Shown: positions 42,243-53,234, counted from the first letter of the stretch. The stretch: 64,000 nt of DNA from UBA2965 sp036526135 (GCA_036526135.1 DATCZA010000018.1:62001-126000), one strand, 5' to 3'. Made by a program: numbers and translations. The notes: generated by a model from the letters alone, not told the origin.

Positions 42243-43664
42243 TCAGCCGCCGTAGCGTGCTTTCAGCCCCCCGGCGTAGGCTTCGAGCTTCCCGAGCAGC
42301 CTCTCGCGTCGGGCGTCCTCTCCGGCCGAGTCCTGCCGGATCCGATCCAGCCGCGCGTCGAACTCCTTCAGCGTGAGCCACGGCGCATCCTCAGCATTGA
42401 GCTTGTCGCGCACGAACTCGTGCCAGTCCTGCCGCTCCTCCTCGGAGAGCGACTCCGCAAAGCTGCGGGACTTCAGCCGGGTCGAGAGCGAAACCAGCCG
42501 GCGGTCCGAATAGTCGAGGTCCAACCACTTCCCCTGGCCAAGCGCCTCCTGAAGGCTGGCGCAGCGACCGCGATCCGCATCCTGGAGAAAGGCGTCGTAA
42601 AGCGCCGCTTCCACATCGGGTGCTGCCGGTGGGGGGCGATCGCCATATACGCGCATGATCTTCTGAGCCAGTCCGGGCCGGGCGAGACGCCGCTGGCGTT
42701 CCTTGATCTCTCGACGGTCGAACCCGATGCGCTCCCAGTTCTCGCCGGTCATGACCTCGATGCCCGCCACGAACGGGCAGCGATTGATGCGGATCTCCTT
42801 CAGCGGGGGGCGACTGGTGGAACCCTCCTTGAACAGCTCCGCACGTATCTGCTCGTCGGTCCAGCCGATCAGCGGCTCCACGTCTTCACTGAGGTCGGCG
42901 ACGATGATGGAGTTGCTGTTCTTGGGGTGGCGGCACAGCGACACCACCGGCGCGGCGCAGTAGCGGCTGCGCGGATACATGCCCGAGACATGCAGGCATA
43001 CGCGCGCTCCGAACGGTTCCAACAGCTGCTTGACCTGCTTCTTCGACCGGCCGTTGAAATAGTAGTCGAACAGCTTCGGCTGGCAGTCGCGAATCAACCG
43101 CGCAAGCGCAACCGTAGCGCGCACGTCCGACATGGCATCGTGGGCCTGGCCGTGCTCGAGGTCATTGGCCTTGGTGAGCAGCTCGAGCCGGTAGACGGGA
43201 AGACCTTCGTCGTCGGTGGGCCAGCGGATCCCGTCGCGCCGCAGCGCGCCCGTCGCCCGGACGAGATCGATGATGTCCCAGCGCGAGTTGCCGTTCTGCC
43301 ACTCCCGGGCGTACGGGTCGATGAGCATCCGGTAGAAGCCGAAGCGAATGAACTCGTCATCGAAGCGAAGGCTGTTGTAGCCGGCCACGCAGGTCTGGGG
43401 CGCCGAGAAAAGCTCGTTGATGCGCGTCATCGCCTGCCACTCGCTGACGCCTTCCCGGCGGGTGACATCAGGGGTAATGCCCGTCACCAGCGTCGCCTCG
43501 GGACTCGGCAGCACGTCGTCGGGGAGCTCCACGTAGGTGCAGTACTCGTCCCCGACCGGGTTGAGCGACAGATCGGTGCGCAGCCCTGCGAACTGGATCA
43601 CGCGATCCCAGCGCGGCTCTATACCCGAGGTTTCAAGGTCGTACCAATAGTAGCTGGCTGCCAT
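42243..43664 (-). CDS. sbcB: Exodeoxyribonuclease I
   Basis: 473 aa, the length of E. coli ExoI. It degrades single-stranded DNA 3' to 5' in recombination and mismatch repair. DEDDh exonuclease motifs: YYWYDLETSG (Exo I), GYNSLRFDDEF (Exo II), GQAHDAMSDVRATVALAR (Exo III). The SH3-like and C-terminal helical domains typical of SbcB follow. It is convergent with the response regulator and head-to-head with the SLC13 gene. Confidence 0.95.
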   Translation of the reverse strand: MAASYYWYDLETSGIEPRWDRVIQFAGLRTDLSLNPVGDEYCTYVELPDDVLPSPEATLVTGITPDVTRREGVSEWQAMTRINELFSAPQTCVAGYNSLRFDDEFIRFGFYRMLIDPYAREWQNGNSRWDIIDLVRATGALRRDGIRWPTDDEGLPVYRLELLTKANDLEHGQAHDAMSDVRATVALARLIRDCQPKLFDYYFNGRSKKQVKQLLEPFGARVCLHVSGMYPRSRYCAAPVVSLCRHPKNSNSIIVADLSEDVEPLIGWTDEQIRAELFKEGSTSRPPLKEIRINRCPFVAGIEVMTGENWERIGFDRREIKERQRRLARPGLAQKIMRVYGDRPPPAAPDVEAALYDAFLQDADRGRCASLQEALGQGKWLDLDYSDRRLVSLSTRLKSRSFAESLSEEERQDWHEFVRDKLNAEDAPWLTLKEFDARLDRIRQDSAGEDARRERLLGKLEAYAGGLKARYGG

Positions 43665-43688
43665 CGCTTCCTATAACCTTGCCTTCCC

Positions 43689-45071
43689 ATGTCGGCTTCC
43701 AACGCAAAGCGCATCGCGCTCCCCGCTGGCCCCATTCTCGCATTGTTCGCCGGATACCTCATGTACTCTACCGGGACGACCCCGGCGGCGGCCATAACCT
43801 TGGGCATAACGTTGATCTGCGTGGTGTGGTGGGTGTTCGAGCCTATCCCCATCCCGGCAACGTCGGTGCTTCCCCTGGCCATGCTGCCCCTGCTGGGGGT
43901 GCTGACGCCGCAGCAGGTCGCCCAGGCTTACGGTCATCCGCTCATCCTGCTCATGCTCGGCGGGTTCATCCTCTCCACAGCCCTGGCCCGCAACGGGGCC
44001 CACCGGCGCATCGCGCTGACCATGGTCCGCGCTTTTGGCGGCAGCAGCAGCCGGCGACTGGTTTTCGGGTTCATGGCCGCCAGCGCGGTGCTGAGCATGT
44101 GGATCTCCAACACCGCGACCACGCTGATGCTTCTGCCCGTGGCGCTCGCGGTGCTGGAAAAGGCCGAGGATCCGAAGCTTGCCACGCCGCTCCTGCTGGG
44201 CATCGCTTACGCCGCCAGCATCGGCGGCATCGGCACGCCCATCGGAACCCCGCCCAACGTCGTGTTCATGGGCGTGTACAACGATCTCGGCGTGGGTCAG
44301 ATCGGGTTTGCGGACTGGATGTCGTTTGCGATGCCCGTGGTGCTGGTGCTCCTGCCCATCGCCGCCGTGTGGCTGACCCGTCGACTGGGACACCAGGGCA
44401 CCGTGGACGTCCCCGAGGTGGGCGCGTGGCAGGCCGGTGAGGTTCGGGTGCTGATGGTCTTCGCCCTGACTGCCGTCGCCTGGATAACCCGCAGCGAGCC
44501 GTTCGGAGGCTGGACGGCACTGCTGGGGCTGGCCCAGACCAACGACGCCATGGTCGCCCTGCTCGCCGTGGTGATCATGTTCGTCGTGCCTGACGGGAAG
44601 GGCGAGCGGTTGCTCGACTGGGAGACCGCTACTCAGATCCCCTGGGGCATGCTGATTCTGTTCGGCGCGGGGCTGACAATCGCCGCGGCGTTCACCGCCT
44701 CCGGTCTCAGCCAGACGATCGGCGCGCTGCTGTCCGGCCTGGCAGCGCTGCATGTGCTGCTGATCATGCTCACCATCTGCCTCACCGTTACCTTCCTCAC
44801 CGAAACCACGAGCAACACGGCGACGACGACCCTGCTGATGCCGATTCTCGCCGCAGGCGCCGTGGGCGCGGGCATATCGCCCGAGCTCTTCATGATTCCT
44901 GCCGCGATGAGCGCATCCTGCGCCTTCATGCTACCCGTGGCCACCGCGCCCAACGTGATCATGTTCAGCACCGGCCGTGTCGCCATCGAGACCATGGTGA
45001 AAGAGGGCTTCACACTCAACCTCATCGGCGCCATCGTCATCGCCACGCTCTGCTATGTGCTGCTCACGTAA
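43689..45071 (+). CDS. SLC13/DASS-family sodium:anion symporter
   Basis: 460 aa, about 11-12 hydrophobic segments. The two helical-hairpin substrate/sodium motifs are SMWISNTATTLMLLP and FLTETTSNTATTTLLMP, both with the SNT/SNTA signature of the divalent anion:Na+ symporters. NALVGIGTPxGTPPN-type features appear as GIGTPIGTPPNVV. It likely imports a dicarboxylate, sulfate-like or tricarboxylate anion across the inner membrane. Its 3' end overlaps the aminopeptidase gene on the other strand by 141 bases. Confidence 0.9.
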   Translation: MSASNAKRIALPAGPILALFAGYLMYSTGTTPAAAITLGITLICVVWWVFEPIPIPATSVLPLAMLPLLGVLTPQQVAQAYGHPLILLMLGGFILSTALARNGAHRRIALTMVRAFGGSSSRRLVFGFMAASAVLSMWISNTATTLMLLPVALAVLEKAEDPKLATPLLLGIAYAASIGGIGTPIGTPPNVVFMGVYNDLGVGQIGFADWMSFAMPVVLVLLPIAAVWLTRRLGHQGTVDVPEVGAWQAGEVRVLMVFALTAVAWITRSEPFGGWTALLGLAQTNDAMVALLAVVIMFVVPDGKGERLLDWETATQIPWGMLILFGAGLTIAAAFTASGLSQTIGALLSGLAALHVLLIMLTICLTVTFLTETTSNTATTTLLMPILAAGAVGAGISPELFMIPAAMSASCAFMLPVATAPNVIMFSTGRVAIETMVKEGFTLNLIGAIVIATLCYVLLT

Positions 45072-46121
45072 GGCTTCCATCGCATCGGCCCTGCGCTCGG
45101 AGGTCATGCGGGCCATCGTCTCGACCTCGTCGAAGAAGCGTCGCCAATCTCCGGACACCTGGGCGAAGACGGCGGCGAAGGCCGGAACGTCGTCGTCGTA
45201 AGTCGACAGGGAAACGAGAAACGCGTTGTTCAGCCCGGCCAGAACCTCGTCGTACCTTCCGGATCCGTATCGGGAAATGTTCCTCTGGTAACAGGCTTTC
45301 CCACGATCGATCACCTTCGACTTGCCCGCCCGTTTTTCCCCTTCGCTCAGACCGCTGATGTAAAGCTCCTCCAGAGCCCGCCGGATCTCGAGCAGAAGCC
45401 GCATCAGTGCCGGCCAGCTCCTGCCGCGCTCGAGAAACTCATCGGCCGCTTGGGCCCCATGGCGCTGCTCGATCCAGCTCCGGGCGCCCTCTCGGCCCAC
45501 GAAGCTCGCAAACGCTTCGTTGAACCCCACGTCACCCGCCACCCAGACCCTGGAGTGAGCCAGCTCGTGAATCAGCAACTCGGCCAGCCTTCCTTGGGGC
45601 CAGCGAATGAACGTGCTCAGCAGCGGGTCTTCGAACCAGCCGAGCGTGGAGTACGCGGGCACGCCCCCCACGTAGACGTCCAGGCCCCTGTCCTTGAGAC
45701 CTGCCGCAAACCGCTCGGCACGGCCCTGCTCGAAGTAGCCACGGTACGGAGCGCAGCCGACGACGAGATAACACCAGGACCGCGCCTCGAGGCTGAGCTC
45801 CGGAGCCGCGAAAACGTTCCAGACCACGTAAGGCCGATCCAGCTCGACGTAGGAGGAGTAGCTACCGCCTGCTTCGAGCCCGAGTTCGGCTTCTGCGAAA
45901 GCGAGCACCGACTGGCTGGAGCGCAGGCCCGAGAGGAGACCGGCCTGAAGCGCATCGGGGTCCTCAACGGCTTCGAGACGGGCAAGCAATTCGCCCACGG
46001 GCTGCCCGGAAGACGAGATCTGCAGCTGACCGCTCATGGCCTGGGTGTAGTAGCCGAGGCTCGCGCAGCCGGAGAGAAACGAGGCGGCCGCGGCCGCCGC
46101 CAGCAGGCGCCCGATCGTCAT
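44931..46121 (-). CDS. Predicted aminopeptidase lipoprotein (COG4324-like)
   Basis: 396 aa from the ATG at 46121 (TTG 46160 and ATG 46154 are in-frame alternatives). MTIGRLLAAAAAASFLSGC is a lipoprotein signal (lipobox LSGC). The zinc metallopeptidase motif is LIHELAHSRVWV with a later Glu in GFNEAFASFVG. The normal family end is reached near MTSERRADAMEAL; the following 45 residues are encoded wholly on the antisense of the SLC13 gene and look like stop-loss read-through. An outer-membrane or periplasmic peptidase is expected. Confidence 0.82.
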   Translation of the reverse strand: MTIGRLLAAAAAASFLSGCASLGYYTQAMSGQLQISSSGQPVGELLARLEAVEDPDALQAGLLSGLRSSQSVLAFAEAELGLEAGGSYSSYVELDRPYVVWNVFAAPELSLEARSWCYLVVGCAPYRGYFEQGRAERFAAGLKDRGLDVYVGGVPAYSTLGWFEDPLLSTFIRWPQGRLAELLIHELAHSRVWVAGDVGFNEAFASFVGREGARSWIEQRHGAQAADEFLERGRSWPALMRLLLEIRRALEELYISGLSEGEKRAGKSKVIDRGKACYQRNISRYGSGRYDEVLAGLNNAFLVSLSTYDDDVPAFAAVFAQVSGDWRRFFDEVETMARMTSERRADAMEALREQHIAERGDDDGADEVECEALFHHGLDGDTAGAEHDHVGRGGHG

Positions 46122-46214
46122 ATGCGGCCGTACGCCTGCTGTGGTCGTCTGCATTCTCAAGCCGGGATCCCCCAGGCAGTAGCGCTAGGTCAGCACGTAT
46201 GATAAGAGGGTTTC

Positions 46215-47096
46215 GTGGCGTTCCTGAAAGGCATACTGGCAACGACGCTGGTGGCGTTGAACACCATCGTGCTGTGCATCCCGCTGTTCCTGGTTTCAGC
46301 CGTGCGTGCGCTGAGCCCGGCGGCCATCAAACGTTGGCTCAGCCGGAAGCTCGATCGCTGGATCATCGACGGCTGGGTCGCTACCAATCGCGCCTGCTTC
46401 GGCTGGCTGGACCTGTGCGACGTCGAGGTGCAATGGCAGGGCGCCGAACGGCTCGACCGCGACAGGTGGTATCTGGTGATCAGCAACCATCAGAGCTGGA
46501 CCGACATACTCCTGCTGCAGACATCACTGTATGGACACATACCACCCATCAAGTTCTTCACCAAACGCGAGCTCATCTGGATCCCGTTCATCGGTCTGGC
46601 CATGCGGCTGCTCGGATTTCCGTTCGTGCGGCGCATGACGAGGGAACAGATTGCGAAGAAGCCAGAGCTCGTGCGCGCAGATCGCGACGCCACCCTGGCC
46701 GCATGTCAGGAGTTCCGCAACCACCCCACCACGGTTCTGAATTTCCTGGAGGGCACGCGCTTCACACCCGCCAAACAGGCCCGGCAGGACGCTCGCTTCA
46801 AGCACCTCCTCAACCCGAAAATCGGCGGGTTGTCCTACGTCCTGAGCGGCCTGAGCAAGGAGCTGGACAGGCTCGTCGACGTCACCATCACCTACCCCCG
46901 AGGAACCCCCACGTTCTGGGAGTTCATGCAGGGCAAGTGCCCGGCAGCGCACCTGCTGGTGCAATGCCGGGAGATCCCACAGGACGTGAGGGCGCCCGGG
47001 AACGACGACGAGCAGCGTGAGGTCGTTTCGCCCTGGATAGAGGCCTTGTGGCGCGAAAAGGACGCGCGCCTGGGGGCCCAGACGGTCGCGCTGTGA
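46215..47096 (+). CDS. Membrane-bound acyltransferase (PlsC/YihG-like)
   Basis: 293 aa, GTG start. An N-terminal transmembrane segment (LATTLVALNTIVLCIPLFLV) is followed by the acyltransferase NHxxxxD motif as SNHQSWTD and the substrate motif FLEGTRF. KIGGLSYVLSGL further resembles the YihG/YihX type of 1-acylglycerol-3-phosphate acyltransferase. It works on phospholipids at the inner membrane. The stop overlaps the gspA start by one base (TGATG). Confidence 0.88.
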   Translation: MAFLKGILATTLVALNTIVLCIPLFLVSAVRALSPAAIKRWLSRKLDRWIIDGWVATNRACFGWLDLCDVEVQWQGAERLDRDRWYLVISNHQSWTDILLLQTSLYGHIPPIKFFTKRELIWIPFIGLAMRLLGFPFVRRMTREQIAKKPELVRADRDATLAACQEFRNHPTTVLNFLEGTRFTPAKQARQDARFKHLLNPKIGGLSYVLSGLSKELDRLVDVTITYPRGTPTFWEFMQGKCPAAHLLVQCREIPQDVRAPGNDDEQREVVSPWIEALWREKDARLGAQTVAL

Positions 47097-48868
47097 TGTA
47101 CCAGGATTACTTTCAGCTCAACCAGGCGCCCTTTTCCATCGCGCCGGATCCCAATTTTCTGTATCTGAGCGCGGGCCACAGCGAGGCGCTCGCCCACCTG
47201 ATGTACGGCTTCTCGCACGGCGGCTTCGTGCTGATCACGGGCGAGGTGGGAACCGGCAAGACGACGCTGCTGCGCAACCTGATCAAGCAGACGCCCCCGG
47301 ATCTAGACGTCGCGTTCATTCTCAACCCGCGTCTGACGGTCAAGGAGCTGCTGGAAACCCTTTGCGACGAGCTCGGGGTGCGCTATCCGGAGGGATCGAA
47401 CCCGACGGTCAAGCAATACATCGACGTGCTCAACCGGCACCTTCTGGCGGCCCACGAGAAGGGGCGCAGCACGGTGGTAATCATCGACGAAGCCCAGAAC
47501 CTCTCACCGGCGGTGCTGGAACAGATCCGCCTGCTGACCAATCTGGAGACGGACGAGAGAAAGCTGCTGCGAATCATCCTGCTGGGCCAGCCCGAACTCG
47601 GCGCCCTGCTGGACCGGGCCGAGCTTCGCCAGCTCGCCCAGCGCATCACCGCACGCTATCACCTGGGGGCGCTCAACCGGGAGGACACCTACGCGTACAT
47701 AGTGCACCGCCTGGCCCGCGCGGGCGGAAACCCGAAGCTGTTTTCCCGGGGCGCGCTTTCACGCCTATTCAGGATCTCGAAGGGCGTTCCCAGGCTGATC
47801 AACGTGGTGGCCGACCGGGCGCTGCTCGGCGCCTACGTGGAGGGCAGACACCAGGTCACCGGACGAATCGTCAGCCGCGCGGCCAGGGAGGTGCTCGGCC
47901 GCCGGCCGCGCTATCGCCTCTGGATCGGCGTCGGTGCCGCCTCGGTCTCGGCCGCCGGCGTCGCCTGGGCCTACCTCACCCTGCCCGAGGTCGTCGATCT
48001 GCCGACGACGATTCCGGCCGTCTCGTCACCGGCCGTGCAGGCCCCGAGCGAGCCGGTGCCGGTGCCCGAAACCACCCTTGCCGAGCCCGTACCGGCAGCG
48101 ATTACGCCACCAGCACGGGCCCCAAGCCTGACGTCGCGGGATGATGGCGTCGATGGCGCCGGCTCCCAAGCCGCGTCGCCCAGCGAGACCGAGCCCGCGC
48201 CGGTGCCCGTGCCGGAGATCGCGCCGGAGATCGCGGCCAGCGTAGCCGTCGAGCCCGATATCCGGCGGCCGCCGATGAGCAGCTTTCAATCCCAGCGCAG
48301 GGCCTACGCGGCCGTGTTCGACGCCTGGGGCGCCGATTACCGCACAGCCCCGCCAAGCATGATCCCATGCAACTTCGCGCCGTCAGCGGGCCTGCAATGC
48401 CTGGGCCTGCGCGGCACCTGGAGCGATATCGAGGCCATGAACCTGCCCGTGGTGCTGGAGTTGTGGGATTCCGAGAGGGCACCCTACTTCGCTGCGGTAA
48501 CGCACATACACGACGGCAACATGACCCTGCACCTGGGGGACACCGTCCTCACGGTGACGCCCAAAGCGCTGCGCGATGTCTGGTTCGGCCAGTACGTGGT
48601 GCTCTGGCAGACGCCGCCTCAGTACCGGGGCAGCATCAGCCGAGGCAATACCCACCCAACTGTCAGCTGGCTCAGGGTTCAGCTGGAGGCCCTGGTAAGC
48701 GACGATCTGTCGAGCGGGCGACCCGAATACTTCGACCCCCGGCTTGACGAAGCGGTGCGCGACTTTCAGGGTTCCGAGGGCCTGCTGACCGACGGCATCG
48801 TCGGGCCTGCCACGTGGATCCGCCTGGCCGCGCGCCTGGACCTTCCGGCTCCGAAGCTGGACGGCTGA
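47096..48868 (+). CDS. gspA: General secretion pathway ATPase GspA (ExeA-like)
   Basis: 590 aa. It begins MYQDYFQLNQAPFSIAPDPN, the ExeA signature, so the ATG at 47096 is preferred to earlier in-frame starts. AAA ATPase: Walker A GEVGTGKT at residues 49-56, Walker B VVIIDEAQNLS. One transmembrane helix lies near residues 277-298, then a Pro/Ala-rich periplasmic linker and a C-terminal peptidoglycan-binding domain (FDPRLDEAVRDFQ, GIVGPATWIRLA). With GspB it places the type II secretin through the cell wall. The other T2SS genes are not here. Confidence 0.92.
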   Translation: MYQDYFQLNQAPFSIAPDPNFLYLSAGHSEALAHLMYGFSHGGFVLITGEVGTGKTTLLRNLIKQTPPDLDVAFILNPRLTVKELLETLCDELGVRYPEGSNPTVKQYIDVLNRHLLAAHEKGRSTVVIIDEAQNLSPAVLEQIRLLTNLETDERKLLRIILLGQPELGALLDRAELRQLAQRITARYHLGALNREDTYAYIVHRLARAGGNPKLFSRGALSRLFRISKGVPRLINVVADRALLGAYVEGRHQVTGRIVSRAAREVLGRRPRYRLWIGVGAASVSAAGVAWAYLTLPEVVDLPTTIPAVSSPAVQAPSEPVPVPETTLAEPVPAAITPPARAPSLTSRDDGVDGAGSQAASPSETEPAPVPVPEIAPEIAASVAVEPDIRRPPMSSFQSQRRAYAAVFDAWGADYRTAPPSMIPCNFAPSAGLQCLGLRGTWSDIEAMNLPVVLELWDSERAPYFAAVTHIHDGNMTLHLGDTVLTVTPKALRDVWFGQYVVLWQTPPQYRGSISRGNTHPTVSWLRVQLEALVSDDLSSGRPEYFDPRLDEAVRDFQGSEGLLTDGIVGPATWIRLAARLDLPAPKLDG

Positions 48869-48870
48869 CA

Positions 48871-49503
48871 GTGTCTTACATTCTCGATGCGCTGAAAAAA
48901 TCCGAGATCGAGAACGACCCGGCAGCAGCGGCGAGCCTGGCGCTCACCCAGCAGCGGGAATCCGCGCGCAACCGAACCATCGCGGCCCTCGTCGTAGTTG
49001 CCCTGCTGGCCAACGCAGCCGTGCTGCTGTGGATCTTTCGACCCGACCCAGGGGTCCCGCAAGAGCCGGTCGGTCCATCGGTGGCCGCCGCCCAGGCGGA
49101 GCCCGTGACCGTGCCGGGGCAACGCAGCGAGCCGGTAACGCCCGCGCCCACCCCACCCGAGGTCAGCACCCCCGGCGAGGTTGCTACCACCGACGTTCCC
49201 GTCATCAACCCGTCGCCACCCCAGCCGCCCGCCCGGGAGCCCGCACGGCGGCCACCCGCAAGAATCAGGACGCAGCTGGCCGACCTGCCGAGAGATCCGA
49301 AGAGCCGCTTTCCGGGACTGGCGTTCTCGACCCACGTCTACGCCGAGGATGCCCTTCTGCGTGCCGTGGTCGCCAACGGCACCCGCCTGCAGGAAGGCGA
49401 CCGGCTAAACGAGGTGACGGTGGAGGAGATCACCGAGGACGGCGTCATCGTGGCGTTCGAAAACTACCTCGTGGAGATCCCCGTCATCGAGTCCTGGCAG
49501 TAG
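48871..49503 (+). CDS. gspB: General secretion pathway protein GspB (ExeB-like)
   Basis: 210 aa, GTG at 48871, two bases after gspA. SYILDALKKSEIEND is the conserved cytoplasmic start. A single transmembrane helix (IAALVVVALLANAAVLLWIF) is followed by a Pro-rich linker and the C-terminal periplasmic domain with LAFSTHVYAEDALLRAVVANG and LQEGDRLNEVTVEEITEDGV. It is the membrane partner of GspA in secretin assembly. Confidence 0.92.
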   Translation: MSYILDALKKSEIENDPAAAASLALTQQRESARNRTIAALVVVALLANAAVLLWIFRPDPGVPQEPVGPSVAAAQAEPVTVPGQRSEPVTPAPTPPEVSTPGEVATTDVPVINPSPPQPPAREPARRPPARIRTQLADLPRDPKSRFPGLAFSTHVYAEDALLRAVVANGTRLQEGDRLNEVTVEEITEDGVIVAFENYLVEIPVIESWQ

Positions 49504-49529
49504 GGGCGGCGAAAGGCCCTCTCAGAACG

Positions 49530-50276
49530 TCACAGGTTTGCCGAGGACATGAGCTGGTTGAGCTGGCGCTCTATGTCGGCGAGCCGGGAATTCAGCTGCA
49601 GCCGATACGCGTCGATGGCGGCGACCGCCTGCTCGTTCTCGCTGACCCGGCCGGTAAGCCCCGACTGCAGGCCGGCCACCGTCTGCTGCGCAACATTGAT
49701 CTTGTCCGCCAGGTCTCGCTGTCCGGCGACCATGCGCTGCATCTGGAGATCGATGCCGGCGAGTTGGTCGATGATGGCCTGTTGCTGAGAGAAGGCCGTC
49801 TCGTGGCGCCCAACCGCACCGGCAAGCTCGGCGTTCGACCCTTTGAGCTCATCGAGCGTTTTCTGCAGGCGCCCGAGCGCGACCTGGTTGTCCTTGATCC
49901 ACTTGCGGTTGCGCTCGTTGGCTACGGCCCAGAGCTTACGTATCTCAGATTCCCAGAAACCGATCTGCTCCCGGGTATCCTGGCCGGTTTCCGTCATCGC
50001 TTCGTCGGTCACCCTGAGACGGTCTTCTAAGACCACGAGCCGTTTCTCTGCGTCATCGAGGGCCTGCTGCTCGGCGGCGAGCAGCTGATGCTGGTTGGCG
50101 ATGAACCATCCCGCCACGACGAGGCCGGCCACCAGAACCGCCATGATGAAGCTCATGCCGATCATCCTGGGGCCTTCGGCCACCGCACCCCGCCGCCTTC
50201 CCGAAGCGCCGCGACGGTATCCGGATGCATCGTCCGGGGTCGCTGATATGGCCTCCGATGGGGGTCTGTCTGCCAT
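49530..50276 (-). CDS. Single-pass membrane protein with long coiled coil
   Basis: 248 aa. About 37 hydrophilic, Arg-rich residues precede a transmembrane helix (residues about 41-60, SFIMAVLVAGLVVAGWFIAN). The rest is predicted almost continuous coiled coil (heptad-like AEQQALDDAEKRLVVLEDRL and later GLQSGLTGRVSENEQAV). The C-terminal coil faces the periplasm if the basic N-terminus is inside. Family not recognised. It is convergent with gspB (26 bases). Confidence 0.65.
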   Translation of the reverse strand: MADRPPSEAISATPDDASGYRRGASGRRRGAVAEGPRMIGMSFIMAVLVAGLVVAGWFIANQHQLLAAEQQALDDAEKRLVVLEDRLRVTDEAMTETGQDTREQIGFWESEIRKLWAVANERNRKWIKDNQVALGRLQKTLDELKGSNAELAGAVGRHETAFSQQQAIIDQLAGIDLQMQRMVAGQRDLADKINVAQQTVAGLQSGLTGRVSENEQAVAAIDAYRLQLNSRLADIERQLNQLMSSANL

Positions 50277-50349
50277 GTTGGTGTGTCTCCAGATACGCTG
50301 AGGCCAATCGGCCAGGCCGGACGGCGGTTCAGGGCACGGAAGTTACAGC

Positions 50350-50378
50350 AAAAAAAAGAGCCTGCAAGTGCAGGCTCT
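50350..50378 (-). terminator. Rho-independent terminator after the PuuD-like gene
   Basis: On the minus strand, a ten-base stem (AGAGCCTGCA paired with TGCAGGCTCT, 50357-50366 with 50369-50378) is followed by eight U. It lies about 30 bases beyond the 3' end of the gene at 50411-51082 and also separates it from the coiled-coil gene. Confidence 0.88.
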
Positions 50379-50410
50379 CCGATCTTTCACCCGACGGGCC
50401 GTCGGGCCGC

Positions 50411-51082
50411 CTACAACAGTGCGGCCACCGCCCAGAGAACGGCGGTCAGCACCAGGCTCGAGCCGATCACGCCGCGAACCGTGGTCATCGGACCCTGCTT
50501 GCCGAAGATCCCGTTGAGCTCCAGCGCGGCGATGATGAGCAGGGAAACCACAAGACCGGTCATGCTCGCATCACCGATCATCCCGAAGCCGATGCCGGTG
50601 TTGGTGGCGAGGTGCGCGCTCGAAACCATGAAGAAGAGCATGGGGATCGAGAACAGCGTGTTGGTCCGGGATGCTATCGCCGCCTTGGGCGCCGCCCCCG
50701 CGGCCGCCGGGTCTGCCTCGCCCCCGGCTTTGACCTGCTGGTTGGAGGCGATGACGATCTTCTGGTTGGGCCAGATGATCAGCCAGACGTTGAGGAACAT
50801 GAGCGTTCCGAGAACCGACCCGAGGGTAATCGAGAGGGTCACGCCGGCGCCGCGAACGCCCAGCATGATCAGACCCGTGAGGAAGGTGAACATGGCGCCC
50901 CACCGGAACCACCACAGTGCCCTGGGGGCCAGCTTGGAAAAGGCATCCGTGCGCGCGTCAGGATCCGCCTCCTTGAAGTATTCCGTCTGGACGAAGTTGA
51001 AGTAGTACAACAAGCCGATCCACGTAATGCCGAACACGACGTGGCTCCAGCGCGCGAGAAAGTCGATAAAGGCCTGATCCAT
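50411..51082 (-). CDS. PuuD-like integral membrane protein without cytochrome domain
   Basis: 223 aa. There are several hydrophobic helices (WSHVVFGITWIGLLYYFNFV, WGAMFTFLTGLIMLG, LMFLNVWLIIWPNQKIVI, LVVSLLIIAALELNGIFG). The conserved RW-[SA]-H-x3-G-[IV]-x-WIG start and WPNQK loop match the membrane domain of urate hydroxylase PuuD. The C-terminal cytochrome c domain of PuuD is missing, so urate oxidation is not assured. It has its own terminator just downstream and lies after groEL on the same strand. Confidence 0.75.
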   Translation of the reverse strand: MDQAFIDFLARWSHVVFGITWIGLLYYFNFVQTEYFKEADPDARTDAFSKLAPRALWWFRWGAMFTFLTGLIMLGVRGAGVTLSITLGSVLGTLMFLNVWLIIWPNQKIVIASNQQVKAGGEADPAAAGAAPKAAIASRTNTLFSIPMLFFMVSSAHLATNTGIGFGMIGDASMTGLVVSLLIIAALELNGIFGKQGPMTTVRGVIGSSLVLTAVLWAVAALL

Positions 51083-51194
51083 TTTGTTTTCTCCCCAAAA
51101 GCGATGGATTTAGCGTCTCTCTGAGCTCGAATATAGCGAAACCCCCTCCAGAAATCACCTTGACCATGAGGCTCCCCGGTCCCTGGAGCCAGGC

Positions 51195-51224
51195 AAAAAA
51201 AAGCCCCTCCTGGGGAGGGGCTTT
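51195..51224 (-). terminator. Rho-independent terminator of the groES-groEL operon
   Basis: On the minus strand, AAAGCCCCTCC (51200-51210 plus-strand bases) pairs with GGAGGGGCTTT (51214-51224) around a three-base loop, and a run of U follows. It begins 18 bases beyond the groEL stop. Confidence 0.92.
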
Positions 51225-51241
51225 CGTTCCAGCTCGGAACT

Positions 51242-52876
<1,635 letters not shown>

Positions 52877-52902
52877 CGCTTTTTCCTCATAAATCTCGCT
52901 GG

Positions 52903-53193
52903 TTAGCCTTCCAGGACGCCGAAGATCTCGCTCTCGCTGAGGACAAGCAGTTCCTCACCGTCGATCTTCACCGTGCTGCCGGCGTACTGGCCGAAAAGAA
53001 CTCGGTCGCCTACCTTGACGTCCAACGCACGGACGTCACCGTTATCAAGCAACTTGCCGGAACCTATGGCCAGCACCTCGCCCTGAGAAGGCTTCTCTGC
53101 CGCAGAGTCGGGCAGCACGATGCCGCCTGCCGAGGTGCTTTCCTCTTCCAACCGGCGCACGACAACGCGATCGTGTAAGGGTCGAATGTTCAT
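52903..53193 (-). CDS. groES: Co-chaperonin GroES
   Basis: 96 aa. MNIRPLHDRVVVRRLEEE start, mobile loop SAGGIVLPDSAAEKPSQGEV, dome GKLLDNGDV and the final VGDRVLFGQYAGS. It is the first gene of the heat-shock operon with groEL. Confidence 0.98.
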   Translation of the reverse strand: MNIRPLHDRVVVRRLEEESTSAGGIVLPDSAAEKPSQGEVLAIGSGKLLDNGDVRALDVKVGDRVLFGQYAGSTVKIDGEELLVLSESEIFGVLEG

Positions 53194-53234
53194 TACCTGT
53201 GTTTCTCCCAGTTAAAGTCCCTATCGGGTAATCG

